Shown here one piece after another: positions 38,882 to 50,459 of a DNA stretch of 64,000 bases. Within the stretch, counting starts at the first letter, position 1; every line of letters starts with the position of its first letter. Origin of the DNA: Sciurus carolinensis (Eukaryota; Chordata; Mammalia; Rodentia; Sciuridae). The position numbers and the translations under genes were made by a program. The notes under the pieces were generated by a model. The model was not told where the DNA came from. It did not search any database and saw only the letters and a list, made by a program, of their open reading frames with translations. The stretch is taken from assembly GCF_902686445.1 (NCBI RefSeq), contig NC_062219.1:147232057-147296056 (forward strand), read 5' to 3'.

Positions 38882-39232
38882 AGGTATACCTTGATTTATG
38901 ACGGGTTACATCCCAATAAAAATATTATAAATTTAAAGCATTTTAAGTTAAAAAATGCACCCAATGCACCCAGCTTACTGAACATCATGACTTAACAAGG
39001 CAGCACACTGTAGGGATTCGGTTGTTTGCCCTTTATGATCTTGTGGCTGATTGGGAGCTATAGCTTCCTGCTACAGTCTAGCATCAAGAGAGAGGATTAG
39101 ATTATGTATGACTAATTCAGGAAAAGATCCCAAATCAAAGAAGTACAGATTCTACTGACTATATATGACTTCTGCACCACTGTAAAGCAAAAAATTCATT
39201 AAAATGAACCACTATAAGTTGGTGACCATCAG
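38882..39232 (+). mobile_element. Second MER2-type DNA transposon
   Basis: GTATACCTTGATTTATGACG, AAAAATGCACCCAATGCACC, ATTCGGTTGTTTGCCCTTTA, and the terminal GAACCACTATAAGTTGGTGA align with the MER2 at 36907 in order and orientation. More diverged than the first copy in its middle third. Confidence 0.75.
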
Positions 39233-41413
39233 TAAAGGCCTTCCATACATTGGGAGGAGGAAAATATGAACTTCTCCTTCAAATGAGAGTTAACACCACC
39301 CAGACCTGGTGCACACTGAAGGGACAAGGCGCTGAAGATACCCCCTATTTCTAGTCCTGGATTTAATTCCTGCCTCTTCTCTCACTCTGTGTCACAGAAG
39401 AGTTTTATTGGGATGATATCCTCCATTTCATACTTCCTGTGGCCGAGTCAGCTAACTGCTCACAGAAACACTTTGGTTCTTTTCCAGTGTATAATTGTGA
39501 CTGGGTAGTAACTGCTCAACCAAAGCCTGTGTTTTCCAGCCTCTTGGATTTAGATGCAGCTATATGGTTATGCTCTCCATAATGAAATCTGAGCAGGTCA
39601 GATCAACTAGAACCTCTCATGCGACACTCTGCATGCTCTTCTCTAGTCAGTTGCTGGCTTCTGAGGACTCTTGACACCCCACTAGATGGAAGAGGCACAA
39701 TATGGAAGGAGTCTGTGTCCCTGAATCACCCCTGGAGAAAGTCTTCCCACTGCCAGGAAAAAACCCTTATTGAACTGTTAAGTGAGTAGAAAATAAGCTC
39801 CTGTTAAGGTCCTGCCACCATACAATTTGCCTATAGCTATAAATACTTGAAAGTATTTCAACAAGGAAAAACTCCAGAGAATTGTTAGAACTCTCTGTCT
39901 CCACCTAATGCTGCATATGAAATCTATTTCTGCCGAACTCCATAAGCCACAGGAGTAGCAAATGTTGTATATATTGTTCAGCCCACTGAGGGTTAATAGC
40001 TCTGATACTTCTGCTCAGAGAAAACACAAAAACCAAGAAAGAAGTTGTCTCCATTTTTCCCCTTCATAAGAAAAATTATCACAAAGGTAACCCTACCTTG
40101 AAAGGCCAGAGGAGGACCTTTGAGGAAATTTCCTTGGGAGCTTAAAATTCCTAAATTTGTCACCAAGTCATTAATCTGCTACATAATATTCTGAGTGAGG
40201 CAAAATATGAACAAAAATAATTTCTTCTTGATAGAGAAACTGTTAATTCCCCTGTGATATGCAAGTTTGAAGCATAAAGAAGGTCTACTCTGATTCATGT
40301 GTTCATAGGTAAGAATTTAAAAACTGAAACTTGTACTGTAGAAAGGGAAAGGATAGCTTGCCACAGAATTTCTGGGTAAGTTCCCATGCTGGAATCAATT
40401 TAGAAGGAGCTTGCCATATAATAGGTAGGAAATGGACTGGAAAGAGATGAGGGGCAGGACCTTCAGAGCAAGGAGCGAAGAATCCAATGGCATTACTTTC
40501 TGTGCCACCCAAGGGACATTGCAGTTCCAGATAGTGCTCGACATATAAATGGGCTATGTTTCAAGGTTCACTGCCATTTATTCATGGTATTCATTCATTT
40601 AATAAATGCTTATAGTGCCTTATGTACCAAGAAGGTTATAGCTTTGGAAATAAAATGACAAAAAGTGAAAGGTCTGGCTTATGGGGCAAGTTTACTACCC
40701 TGGATACATAAGCAAGTAATTGTGAGACTGAGAAATCATCCTATTAAGAAATACAAAAGTCAGCGGTTTGGAACCAAGAGTGTATTTTATATGATTAAAT
40801 GATGTGGCTGGAATATAAAGTCTCCATTTAATTCATAATGTAACTAAAGCACAGTTTTAAAAAAGGATTAGTTCAGTTACCTCTTATTGTGTTTCATCTT
40901 ACTCTTTTGTTTCCACAAAAGATTAAAATCGGGTAGGCAGTCCTGAGCATGAGTAACTTGTTATCATTCTACATTTAAGTAAAATAAACCTTCATACACC
41001 AGTTGCTCCTCTAGTATTTCCACATTGGAGAATTCCATCATATTGAATGAAGCACCCCAATTCTTCACTTCCCATGCAACTCTAAGTCTTCACTCAAGTG
41101 AGGGAGATGGCACCCTGAGCCAGTGCAGTGGGTGTCTGGGGACCAGCAGCCTTGGAAGTGGGGTACAGTGCCTCCAAGCTCAGGTATCTGAGCTCCTGCA
41201 TCCTCCCTCTGGCACAGAGAAGGAGAAGATAGTCACAAGCAACTGTGTCCGCCAGCTTCCAGCAGACAAGAGATGGCACCTTCAACTGGGATTCTGAGAA
41301 ACTTCCTTGAAGGGACTATTTACAGACTTGTGGATGGAGCTGTAAGAACCAGTAAGGACACTGAGGCACCCAGAGAATGACAATATCTGTTGCCACCTCT
41401 AGGTCTGGAGGGG
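39233..41413. other. Unique DNA with an L2 tail
   Basis: The segment at about 40572-40690 (ATTCATTCATTTAATAAATG, TTATGTACCAAGAAGG) is a LINE-2 3' end on the plus strand. No gene was recognised elsewhere here. Confidence 0.45.
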
Positions 41414-41454
41414 TGTATTAGTCAGGGGTCCCCAGAGAACTGGAATGTGTATCA
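41414..41454 (-). mobile_element. Solo LTR, left fragment (outermost layer of the nest)
   Basis: The element starts TGTATTAGTCAGGGGTCCCC just after AGGGG (41409-41413). The other part lies about 13.3 kb away at 54717-55072 and ends ATTGCA followed by AGGGG (55073-55077). TG...CA ends and an identical 5-bp flank are the signature of LTR integration. The copy at 23345 shows the same sequence uninterrupted in the opposite orientation, which confirms that the two fragments belong together. Confidence 0.8.
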
Positions 41455-41694
41455 CATCTGTGACCTGTTCCATCATTAGAATTAAAGACAAATGCAGTGC
41501 CAGGAGGTCTTAGTGAAGCAACCTTACCACCCACACAACCCGCCCTGGATTGCAGACGATGCTCAGAAGTTTGTGGATCAAATTGTAGTTCCATTCAAAT
41601 CGTCCTTGAACTAGTGCCACTAAAACACTTCAAAAGCTGATTCACATCTAGATTATAACCTACATCCTGAAGCTGTTTAGCATTAACCTTTTAA
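41455..41694 (+). pseudogene. NUMT part 1: COX2 3' end and tRNA-Lys 5' part
   Basis: The sequence follows mammalian mitochondrial COX2: CTGTTCCATCATTAGAATTA, GACGATGCTCAGAAGTTTGT and CGTCCTTGAACTAGTGCCAC. It reaches the COX2 end near 41658 and then enters tRNA-Lys (TGAAGCTGTTTAGCATTAAC). It is a nuclear copy: frames are shifted and it is embedded in nuclear repeats. It continues after the L1-A insertion at 53152. Mitochondrial gene order is preserved throughout. Confidence 0.9.
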
Positions 41695-41944
41695 AATTTG
41701 CTCTAATTAGTTATACATGACAGTAGAATGCATTTTGGCACATCATACGTAAATGGAGTATAACTTCTCATTTACCTGGTTGTACATGATGTAGTGTTAC
41801 ACAGACCATATAATCATATGTGCACATAGGGTAATAATGTCTGATTCATTCTACTATCATTCTGACCCCCATTCCCCCTCCCCTCCCTTTACTTCCCTCT
41901 GTCTACTCCAAAATGCCTCTATTCCCTCCCTCCCTTATTGTGAA

Positions 41945-44900
41945 TTAGCATCCACATATCAGAGAAAACATTTGGCCTTTGGTTTTTTGGGATTGGCTTA
42001 TTTCACTTAGCATAATATTCTCCAGTTCCATCCATTTACCAGCAAATGCCATGATTTCATTCTTCTTCAATACTGAGTAATATTCCATTGCGTACATATA
42101 CCATGGTTTCTTTATCCATTTATCTGTTGAAGGCACTTGGATTGGTTCTATATTTTAGCTATTGTGAATTGAGCTGCTTTAACATTTAATGTGGCTGTGT
42201 TACTGCAGTATGCTGATTTTAAGTCCTTTGGGTATAAACCAAGGAGTGGGATAACTAGGTCAAATGTTGTTTCCATTCCAAGTTTTCTTAGGAATCTCCA
42301 CACTGCTTGCCATAATGGTTGCACCATTTTGCATTCCACCAACAATGTATGAGTGTACCTTTCCCCCACATCCCTGCCAACATTTATTGTTGCTCGTATT
42401 CTTGGTGACTACCATTCTAACAGGAATGAGATGGAATCTCAGTATAGTTTTGATTTGCATTTCTCTAATTGCTAGAGATGTTGAACATTTTTTCATGTAT
42501 TTATTGATTGACTATATTTCTTCTATGAAGTGTCTGTTCAGTTTCTTTACCCATTTATTGATTGAGTTATTTGTTTTTTTGGTGCCTTTTGAGTTTTTAT
42601 ATATCCTGGAGAATAATGCTCTATCTCAGGTGCTTGTGGGTAAAGATATTCTCCCATTCTATAGGCTCTCTCTTCACATTATTGATTGTTTCCTTTGCTG
42701 TGAAGAAGTTTTTCGGTTTGAGTCCATCCCATTTATTGATTTTTGATTTTACTTCTTGCACTTTAGGAGTCTTGTTAAGGAAGTCAGTTCCTAAGCCTAC
42801 ACGGTGTAGATTTGGGCCTACTTTTTCTTCCATTAGGCCCAGGGTTGCTGTTCTAGTGCCTAAGTCCTTGATCCACTTTGAGTTGATTTTTGTGCAGGGT
42901 GAGAGATAGGGGTTTTATTTTCATTTTGCTACATATGTATTTCCAGTTTTCCCAGCACCGTTTGTTGAATAGACTATCTTTTCTCCAGTGAATGTTTTTG
43001 GCACCTTTGTCTAGTATGAGATAACCATATTTATGGAGGCTCCCCTCTGTGTCTTCTGTTCTGTACCATTGGTCTATGTGTCTGTTTTGGTGCCAATACC
43101 ATGCTGATTTTGCCACTGTGGCTCCATATTATAAGATCTGGTCTTGTGATGCCTCCTGCTTCCCTCCTCTTGCTGAGGATTGCTTTGGCTATTCTGGGTC
43201 TCTTATTTTTCCAAATGAATTTCATGATTGCTTTTTCTAGTTCTAGGAAGAACATTATTGGAATTTTAATAGGAATTGCATTAAATGTGTAAAGCACTTT
43301 TGGTAGTATAGCCATTTTGACAATATTAATTCTGCCTATCCAAGAGCATGGGAGGTCTTTCCAACTTCTAAGGTCTTCTTTAATTTCTTTCTTTAGTGTT
43401 CTGTAGTTTTCATTGTAGAGGTCTTTCACCTCTTTTGTTAGATTGATTCCAAAGTAATTTATTTTTTGAGGCTATTGTGAATGGGGTAGTTTTCTTAATT
43501 TCTCTTTCAGTGAATTCATCACTGATGTATAGGAACACATTTGATTTATGGGTATTGATTTTATATCCCGCTACTTTACTGAATTCATTTATTAGTTCTA
43601 GGACATTTATGGTAGAATTTTTTGGATCTTCTAAATATAGAAGCATGTCATTGGCAAATAGTGATAGTTTGAGTTCTTCTTTTCCTATTTGTTTCCCTTT
43701 AATTCTTTCTTCTGTCTAATTGCTCTGGCTAGAGTTTCAAGGACGACATTGAATAAAAGTGGTGGAAGAGGGCACCCTTGTCTTGTTCTAGTTCTTAGAG
43801 GGAATGCTTTCAATTTTCCTCCATTTAGAATGATGTTGGCCTTGGACTTAACATAGATAGAATTTACAATGTTGAGGTATGTTCCTACTATCGCTAGTTT
43901 TTCTAGTGTTTTAAACATGAAGGGTGCTGTATTTTGTCAAATGCTTTCTCTGCATCTCTGGAGATGATCATATGATTCTTGTCTTTAAATCTATTGATGT
44001 GATAAATTACATTTATTGATTTACATATTTTGAGCCAACTTTGCATCCTTGGAATGAACCCCACTTGATTGTGGTGCACTATCTTTTAAATATGTTTTTA
44101 TATGTGATTTGCCAGAATTTTATTGAGAATTTTTGCATCTGTGTTCATCAGGGATATTGGTCCAAAGTTTTCTTTCTTTGATGTGTCTTTGTTTGGTTTT
44201 GTCATCAGAGTACTACTAGTTTCATAGAATGAGTTTGGAAGGGTTCCTTCCTTTTGTATTTTATGGTATAATTTGAGGAGTATTGGTGTTAATTCTTCTT
44301 TGAAGGTCTTGTAGAACTTGGCTGAGAATCTGTCTGGTCCTGAGTTTTTCTTAGTTGCTAGACTTTTGATGGTATCTTCTATTTCTTTTCTTTTTTTTTT
44401 TATTGTAAACAAATGGGATACATGTTGTTTCTCTGTCTGTACATGGCGTAAAGGCATACCATTTGTGTAATCATAAATTTACATAGGGTAATGTTGTTTG
44501 ATTCATTCTGCCATTTTTCCCTTCCCCCCCACCCCTCCCACCCCCTCCCCTCCATCTATACAGTCCTTCCTTCCTCCATTCCTGCCCCCCTCCCTAAACC
44601 CAACTCCAACCCCAACACTAACCTTTCCCACTCCCCATTATGTGTCATCATCCACTTATTAGCGATATCATTCTTCCTTTGGTTTTTTGAGATTGGCTTA
44701 TCTCACTTAGCATGATATTCTCCAGTTTCATCCATTTGCCTGCAAATGCCATAATTTTATCATTCTTTATGGCTGAGTAATATTCCATTGTATATATATA
44801 CCACATTTTCTTTATCCATTCATCAATTGAAGGACATCTAGGTTGGTGGTATCTTCTATTTCATTGCTTGAAATTGACCTTTATTAATTGTGTGTGTCCT

Positions 44901-45281
44901 CCTGATTCAGTTTGTTTGGGTCATATGTGTCTGGAAATTTGTCAATGTTTTCAAGATTTTCTATTTTATGGGAGTATAAATTTTCAAAATAGTTTCTAAT
45001 TATCTCCTGTACTTTAGTAGTGTCCATTGTGATATTTCCTTTTTCATCACAAATTTTGGTAATTTGAGTTTTCTCTCTCTTTCTCTTCATTAGTGTGGAT
45101 AAGGGTTTATCAATTTTATTTACTTTTTTCAAAGAACCAACTTTTTGTTTTGTCAATTTTTTGAATTGTTTCTTTTGTCTTGATTTCAGATCTGATTTTA
45201 ATTATTTCTTGTCTTCTACTGATTTTGGTGTTGATTTGTTCTTCTTTTTCTTAGGTTTTGAGATGTAATGTTAGGTCTTTT
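41945..45281 (-). pseudogene. L1-A ORF2, C-terminal two thirds (broken)
   Basis: Remnant of the L1 endonuclease/reverse transcriptase polyprotein. Recognisable on the minus strand are the cysteine-region pieces near 42260-42440, the segment with [18 protein letters not shown] at 43031-43429, the strand after the catalytic FADD-type site at 43410-43646, and the thumb side of [20 protein letters not shown] at 43685-43918. Upstream are the [20 protein letters not shown] region at 44098-44457 and the linker at 44884-45156. Each piece is in a different frame or ends at a stop. The order is that of a normal ORF2. Two later L1 insertions, at 44386 and 45282, interrupt it. Confidence 0.85.
44371..44862 (-). 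mobile_element. L1-C: 5'-truncated L1 inserted in L1-A ORF2
   Basis: The insert at 44386-44847 is flanked by a perfect 15-bp duplication, GGTATCTTCTATTTC, at 44371-44385 and 44848-44862. Reading starts with a poly-T run (44391-44400, the inverted poly-A tail). The inverted 3'UTR follows, with its C-rich stretch at 44521-44600, and the element stops in the last part of ORF2 (CAATTGAAGGACATCTAGGT). Its 3'UTR closely resembles that of L1-B (45361-45775), so the two are close relatives. About 460 bp. Confidence 0.93.
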
Positions 45282-45784
45282 TTTTGAGGTTAATACATAA
45301 AACTTATTTTTTATTTCATAATTCTTTTTTAATTTTTATTTTTACCTTTTAAAATTTATTTTTATTGTAAACAAATGGTATACATGTTGTTTCTGTTTGT
45401 ACATGAAGTAAAGGCATACCATTTGTGTAGTCAGACATCTACATAGGGTAATGGTGTTTGATGCATTCTGTTATTTTTTCCTTCCCCCGACCCCTCCCAC
45501 CTCTCTTTTCCCTCTATATAGTCCCTTCTTCCTCCATTCTTGCCCCCCTCTCACCCCCCATTATGTGTTATCATCCGCTTATCAGCGAGATCATTCCTCC
45601 TTTGTTTTTTTGAGATTGGCTTATCTCACTTAGCATGATATTCTCCAATTTCATCCATTTGCCTGCAAATGCCATAATTTTACTATTCTTTATAGCTGAG
45701 TAATATTCCATTGTATATATATATACCACAGTTTCTTTATCCATTCATCAATTGAAGGACATCTAGGTTGGTTCCACAATCTGG

Positions 45785-48700
45785 CTATTGTGAATTGAGA
45801 GCTATGAACATTGATGTGGCTGCATCTCTGTAGTATGCTGATTTTAAGTCCTTTGGGTATAGGCCAAGGAGTGGGCTAGCTGGGTCAAATGGTGGTTCCA
45901 TTCCAAGCTTTCTGAGGAATCTCCACACTGCTTTCCAGAGTGGCTGCACTAATTTGCAATCCCACCAGCAATGTATGAGTGTATCTTTCTCACCACATCC
46001 TCTCCAACACCTATTGTTGCTTGTATTCTTGATAATCACCATTCTAATTGGGGTGAGATGGAATCTTAGGGTAGTTTTGATTTGCATTTCTCTTATTACT
46101 AGAGATGTTGGACATCTTTTCATATGTTTGTTGATTGCTTGTAAATCTTCTTCTGTGAAGTGTCTGTTCATATCCTTAGCCCATTTGTTGATTGGGTTAT
46201 TTGTATTCTTGGTGTAGAGTTTTTTGAGTTCTTTATATATTCTAGAAATTAGTGCTCTATCTGAAGTATGAGTAGCAAAGATTTTCTCCCATTCTGTAGG
46301 CTCTCTCTTCACATTGCTGATAGTTTCCTTTGCTGAGAGAAAGCTATTTAGTTTGAATCTATCCCAGTTATTGATTCTTGCTTTTATTTCTTGTGCTATG
46401 GGAGTCATGTTAAGGAAGTCTGATCCTAAGCCGAAATGTTGAAGATTTGGACCTACTTTTTCTTCTATAAGATGAAGGATCTCTGGTCTGATTCCAAGGT
46501 CCTTGATCCATTTTGAATTGATTTTTGTGCAGGGTGAGAGATGGGGATTTAGTTTCACTCTGTTGCATAAGGATTTTCCCGTTTCCCAGCACCATTTGTT
46601 GAAGAGGCTATCTTTTCTCCATTGCATATTTTTGGCACCTTTGTCTGGTATGAGAAAATTGTATGTATTTGGGTTTGTGTCCATGTCCTCTATTCTGTAC
46701 CATTGATCTACCTGTCTATTTTGGTACCAATACCATGCCGTTTTTGTTACTATTGCTTTGTAGTATAGTTGAAGTTCTGGTATTGCAATACCCCTGTTTC
46801 ATTCTTCCTGCTAAGGAGTGCTTTAGATATTCTGGGTTTCTTATTCTTCCAGATGAATTTCATGATTGCTTGCTCTATTTCTGTAAGGTACATCATTGGG
46901 ATTTTAATTGGAATTGCATTGAATCTGTATAGCACTTTTGGTAGTATGGCCATTTTGACAATATTAATTCTGCCTATCCAAGAACGTGGGAGATCTTTTC
47001 ATCTTCTAAGGTCTTCCTCAATTTCTTTCTTCAATGTTTTGTAGTTTTCATTGTAGAGATCTTTTACCTCTTTGGTTATATTGATGCCCAAGTATTTTAT
47101 TTTATTTTTTTTGAGGCTATTGCAAATGGAGTTGTTTTCCTCATCTCCCTTTCAGATGTTTCTTCTCTTGAGTATAAAAATGCTTTAGATTTATGCGTGT
47201 TGATTTTATAGCCTGCTATTTTGCTGAATTCATTGATGAGGTCAAGAAGTTTTCTGGAGGAGTTTTTTGGATCCTCTAAATATAGAATCATGTCATCAGC
47301 AAATAGGGACAGTTTGAGTTCCTCTTTTCCTATTCGTATCCCTTTAATTTCTTTAGCCTGTCTAATTGCTCTGGCTAGAGTTTCGAGGGTAATGTTGAAT
47401 AGAAGTGGTGAAAGAGGACATCCCTCTCTTGTTCCCATTTTTAAAGGGAATGGTTTTAGTTTTTCTCCATTAAGAATGATGTTGGCCATGGGCTTAGCAT
47501 AAATAGCCTTTACAATGTTCAGGTATGTTCCTACTATCCCTATTTTTTCTAGTGTTTTGAGCATGAAGGGGTGTTGTATTTTGTCAAATGATTTTTCTGC
47601 GTCAATTGAAATAACCATATGATTCTTATCCTTAAGTCTATTGATATGGTGGATTACATTTATTGATTTATGGATGTTAAACCATCCTTGCATTCCAGGG
47701 ATGAACCCCACTTTATCGTGGTGCACGATTTTCTTAATATGTTTTTGGATACGGTTTGCCAATATTTTGTTAAGATCTTTGCATCTATATTCATCAAGGA
47801 TATTGGTCTAAAATTTTCTTTCCTTGATGTGTCTTTGCCTTGTTTGGGTATGAGGGTGGTATTAGCTTCATAGAATGAGTTTGGTAGGGTACCCTCCTTT
47901 TCTATTTCCTGGAATACTTTGAGAAGTATTGGAATGAGTTCTTCTTTGAAGGTCTTGGAGAACTCAGCTGAGAATCCGTCTGGTCCTGGATTTTTCTTGG
48001 ATGGTAGGTTTTTAATGGCTTCTTCTATTTCATTGCTTGATATTGATCTGTTTAAATTGTGTATGTCCTCCTGGTTCAGTTTGGGAGGAGCATATGTCTC
48101 TAGAAATTTGTCAATGTCTTCGAGAGTTTCTATTTCGTTGGAATACAGATTTTCAAAGTAGCTTCTCATTATGTTATGTATCTCAGTGGTGTCTGTTGTG
48201 ATATTTCCTTTTTTATCACGAAGTTTAGTAATTTGAGTTTTCTCTCTCCTCTTTATTAGTGTAGCTAAGGGTTTGTCTGTTTTGTTTACTTTCTCAAAGA
48301 ACCAACTTTTTGTTTTGTCAATTTTTTGAGTTGTTTCTTTTGTTTCAATTTCATTGATTTCAACTCTGATTTTAATTATTTCCTGTCTTCTACTACTTTT
48401 GCTGTTATTCTGTTCTTCTTTTTCTAGGGCTTTGAGCTGTAATGTTAGGTCATTTAGTTATTGACTTTTCATTCTTTTCTGGAATGCGCTCCATGCAATG
48501 AATTTTCCTCTTAGTACTGCTTGCATAGTGTCCCAGAGATTTTCCAATGTTGTATTGTTGTTCTCATTGACCTCTAAGAATTTTTTTATCTCCTCCCTGA
48601 TGTTTTCTGTTATCCATGTTTCATTCACTAGCATATTATTTAGTCTCCAGGTGTTGGAGTAATTTCTGTTTTTTATTTTGTCATTGATTTCTACTGTCAG

Positions 48701-49396
48701 TCCATTATGATCTGATAGAACACAAGGCAGTATCTCTATTTTTTTGCATTTCCTACAGGCTGCTTTGTGGCATAACATATGGTCTATTTTCGAGAAGGTT
48801 CCATGTGCTGCTGAGAAGAAAGTGAATCCGCTTGTTGATGGATGGAATATTCTATATATGTCTATTAAGTCTAGGTTATTGATTGTGTTATTGAGTTCTA
48901 TGGTTTCTTTGGTTGGTTTTTGTTTGGAAGATCTATCTAGCAGTGACAGTGGTGTGTTAAAGTCACCCAGAATTATTGTGTTGTGGTCTATTTGATTCCT
49001 GAAGTTGAGAAGGATTTGTTTGATGTATAGGAATGCACCATTGTTTGGGGCATAAATATTTACTACTGTTATGTTTTCCTGATTTATGGTTCCCTTAAGC
49101 AGTATAAAATGTCCTTCTTTATCCCTTCTGACTAACTTTGACTTGAAGTCCACTTTATCTGATGTAAGGATGGAAACCCCTGCTTTTTTACTGAGTCTGT
49201 GTGCATGGTAGGTTTTTTCCCATCCTTTCACCTTTAGTTTGTGGATGTCTTTTTCTATGAGATGAGTCTCTTGCAGGCAGCATATTGTTGGGTCTTTCTT
49301 TTTAATCCATTCTGTCAGTCTATGTCTTTTAATTGATGAGTTTAGGCCATTAATGTTCAGGGTTATTATTGAGATATGATTTGTATTCCCAGTCAT
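45785..49396 (-). pseudogene. L1-B ORF2: endonuclease and reverse transcriptase, broken
   Basis: In active L1, ORF2p nicks target DNA and reverse-transcribes L1 RNA at the nick. Here the endonuclease domain is open from 49396 to 48458 (312 codons) with the expected residues: the N-terminal asparagine in LNINGLNS, the glutamate in CLQETH, NIYAPN, ILGDFNTP and LSDHN. A stop follows at about 48456. The linker and fingers are at 48169-47660. The palm is at 47762-47097, in another frame, with [22 protein letters not shown] and [12 protein letters not shown]. The thumb is near 46953-46750. The C-terminal part at 46684-45785 keeps the cysteine motif [18 protein letters not shown]. At least three frame breaks separate these blocks. 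Confidence 0.93.
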
Positions 49397-49486
49397 TTGG
49401 GCTTATTTTGGTTTTTAACTTGGCTTGGTTTCTCCTTTGAGTGGTTTTTCTCTAACATAGTTCCTCCCTTTGCTGACCTACATTGT

Positions 49487-50414
49487 TCATTTCATTTCCT
49501 CCTCATGGAATATTTTGTTGAGAACATTCTGTAGGGCAGGCTTTCTATTTGTAAATTCTTTTAACTTTTGTTTATCATGGAAGGATTTTATTTCTTCTTT
49601 AAATCTGAAGGTTAGTTTTGCTGGGTATAAGATTCTTGGTTGGCAACCATGTTCTTTCAGAGCTTGAAGTATGTTGTCCCAGGCCCTTCTAGCTTTTAGA
49701 GTCTGGGTTGAGAAGTCTACTGCTATCTGTATTGGTTTCCCCCTATATGTAATCTGATTCTTTTCTCTCGCGGCTTTCAAAATTCTATCTTTATTTTGAA
49801 TGTTAGGCATTTTCATTATAATGTACCTTGGTGTGGATCTGTTGTAATTTTGTGCATTTGGTGTTCTGTAAGCCTCTTGTATTTGATTTTCCATTTCATT
49901 TTTCAGGTTTGGGACATTTTCTGATATTATTTCATTGAATAGGTTTTTCATTCCTTTGGTTTGTATCTCTGTGCCTTCCTCAATCCCAATAATTCTTAAA
50001 CTTGGTCTTTTCATGATGTCCCACAGTTCTTGGAGATTCTGTTCATGATTTCTTACCATCTTCTCTGTTTGGGCGACTTTATTTTCTAGATTAAATATTT
50101 TGTCTTCATTGTCTGAGGTTCTGTCTTCCAAGTGGTCTAGTCTTTTGGTGATGCTTTCCATTGAGTTTTTTATTTGCTTTATTGTTTCCTTCATTTCAAG
50201 GATTTCTGTTTGTTTGGTTTTTTGTTTTGTTTTGTTTTGTTTTGAGAATCTCTATCTCTTTGTTGAAATGATCTTCTGCTTCCTGCAGTTGCTCTTTCAG
50301 CTTGTTGGTATTATCATTCATTCCCTGCATTTGCTCTCTTATCTCATCCTTTGCTTTGCGAATCATCTCAATCATGTATAATCTGAAGTCCTTTTCTGAC
50401 ATTTCTTCTAACAT
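49487..50414 (-). pseudogene. L1-B ORF1: RNA-binding coiled-coil protein, one frameshift
   Basis: ORF1p is the RNA-binding chaperone of the L1 particle. The first 72 codons (50414-50196) begin MLEEMSEKDFRLYMIEMIRK and enter a charged coiled-coil. They end early because of an indel in an AAAAC-type repeat (inverted at about 50217-50244). The remaining 235 codons (50194-49487) hold the end of the coiled coil (RLDHLEDRTSDNEDKIFNLE), the RRM-like region (PSLRIIGIEEGTE) and the C-terminal domain (STPRYIIMKMPNIQNKDRIL, ARRAWDNILQALKEHGCQPR). The order is normal for the family. Only this one frame break is evident. Confidence 0.93.
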
Positions 50415-50459
50415 ACTGTCATTGGATTCTATTAATATAGAATATAGATTTGTTTAGAT

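Noticed and set aside
42264..42909. Plus-strand hydrophobic open frames of 115-160 codons, which look like membrane proteins
   Set aside because: They lie antisense to L1-A ORF2. A/T-rich antisense L1 gives long leucine/phenylalanine-rich frames by composition alone.
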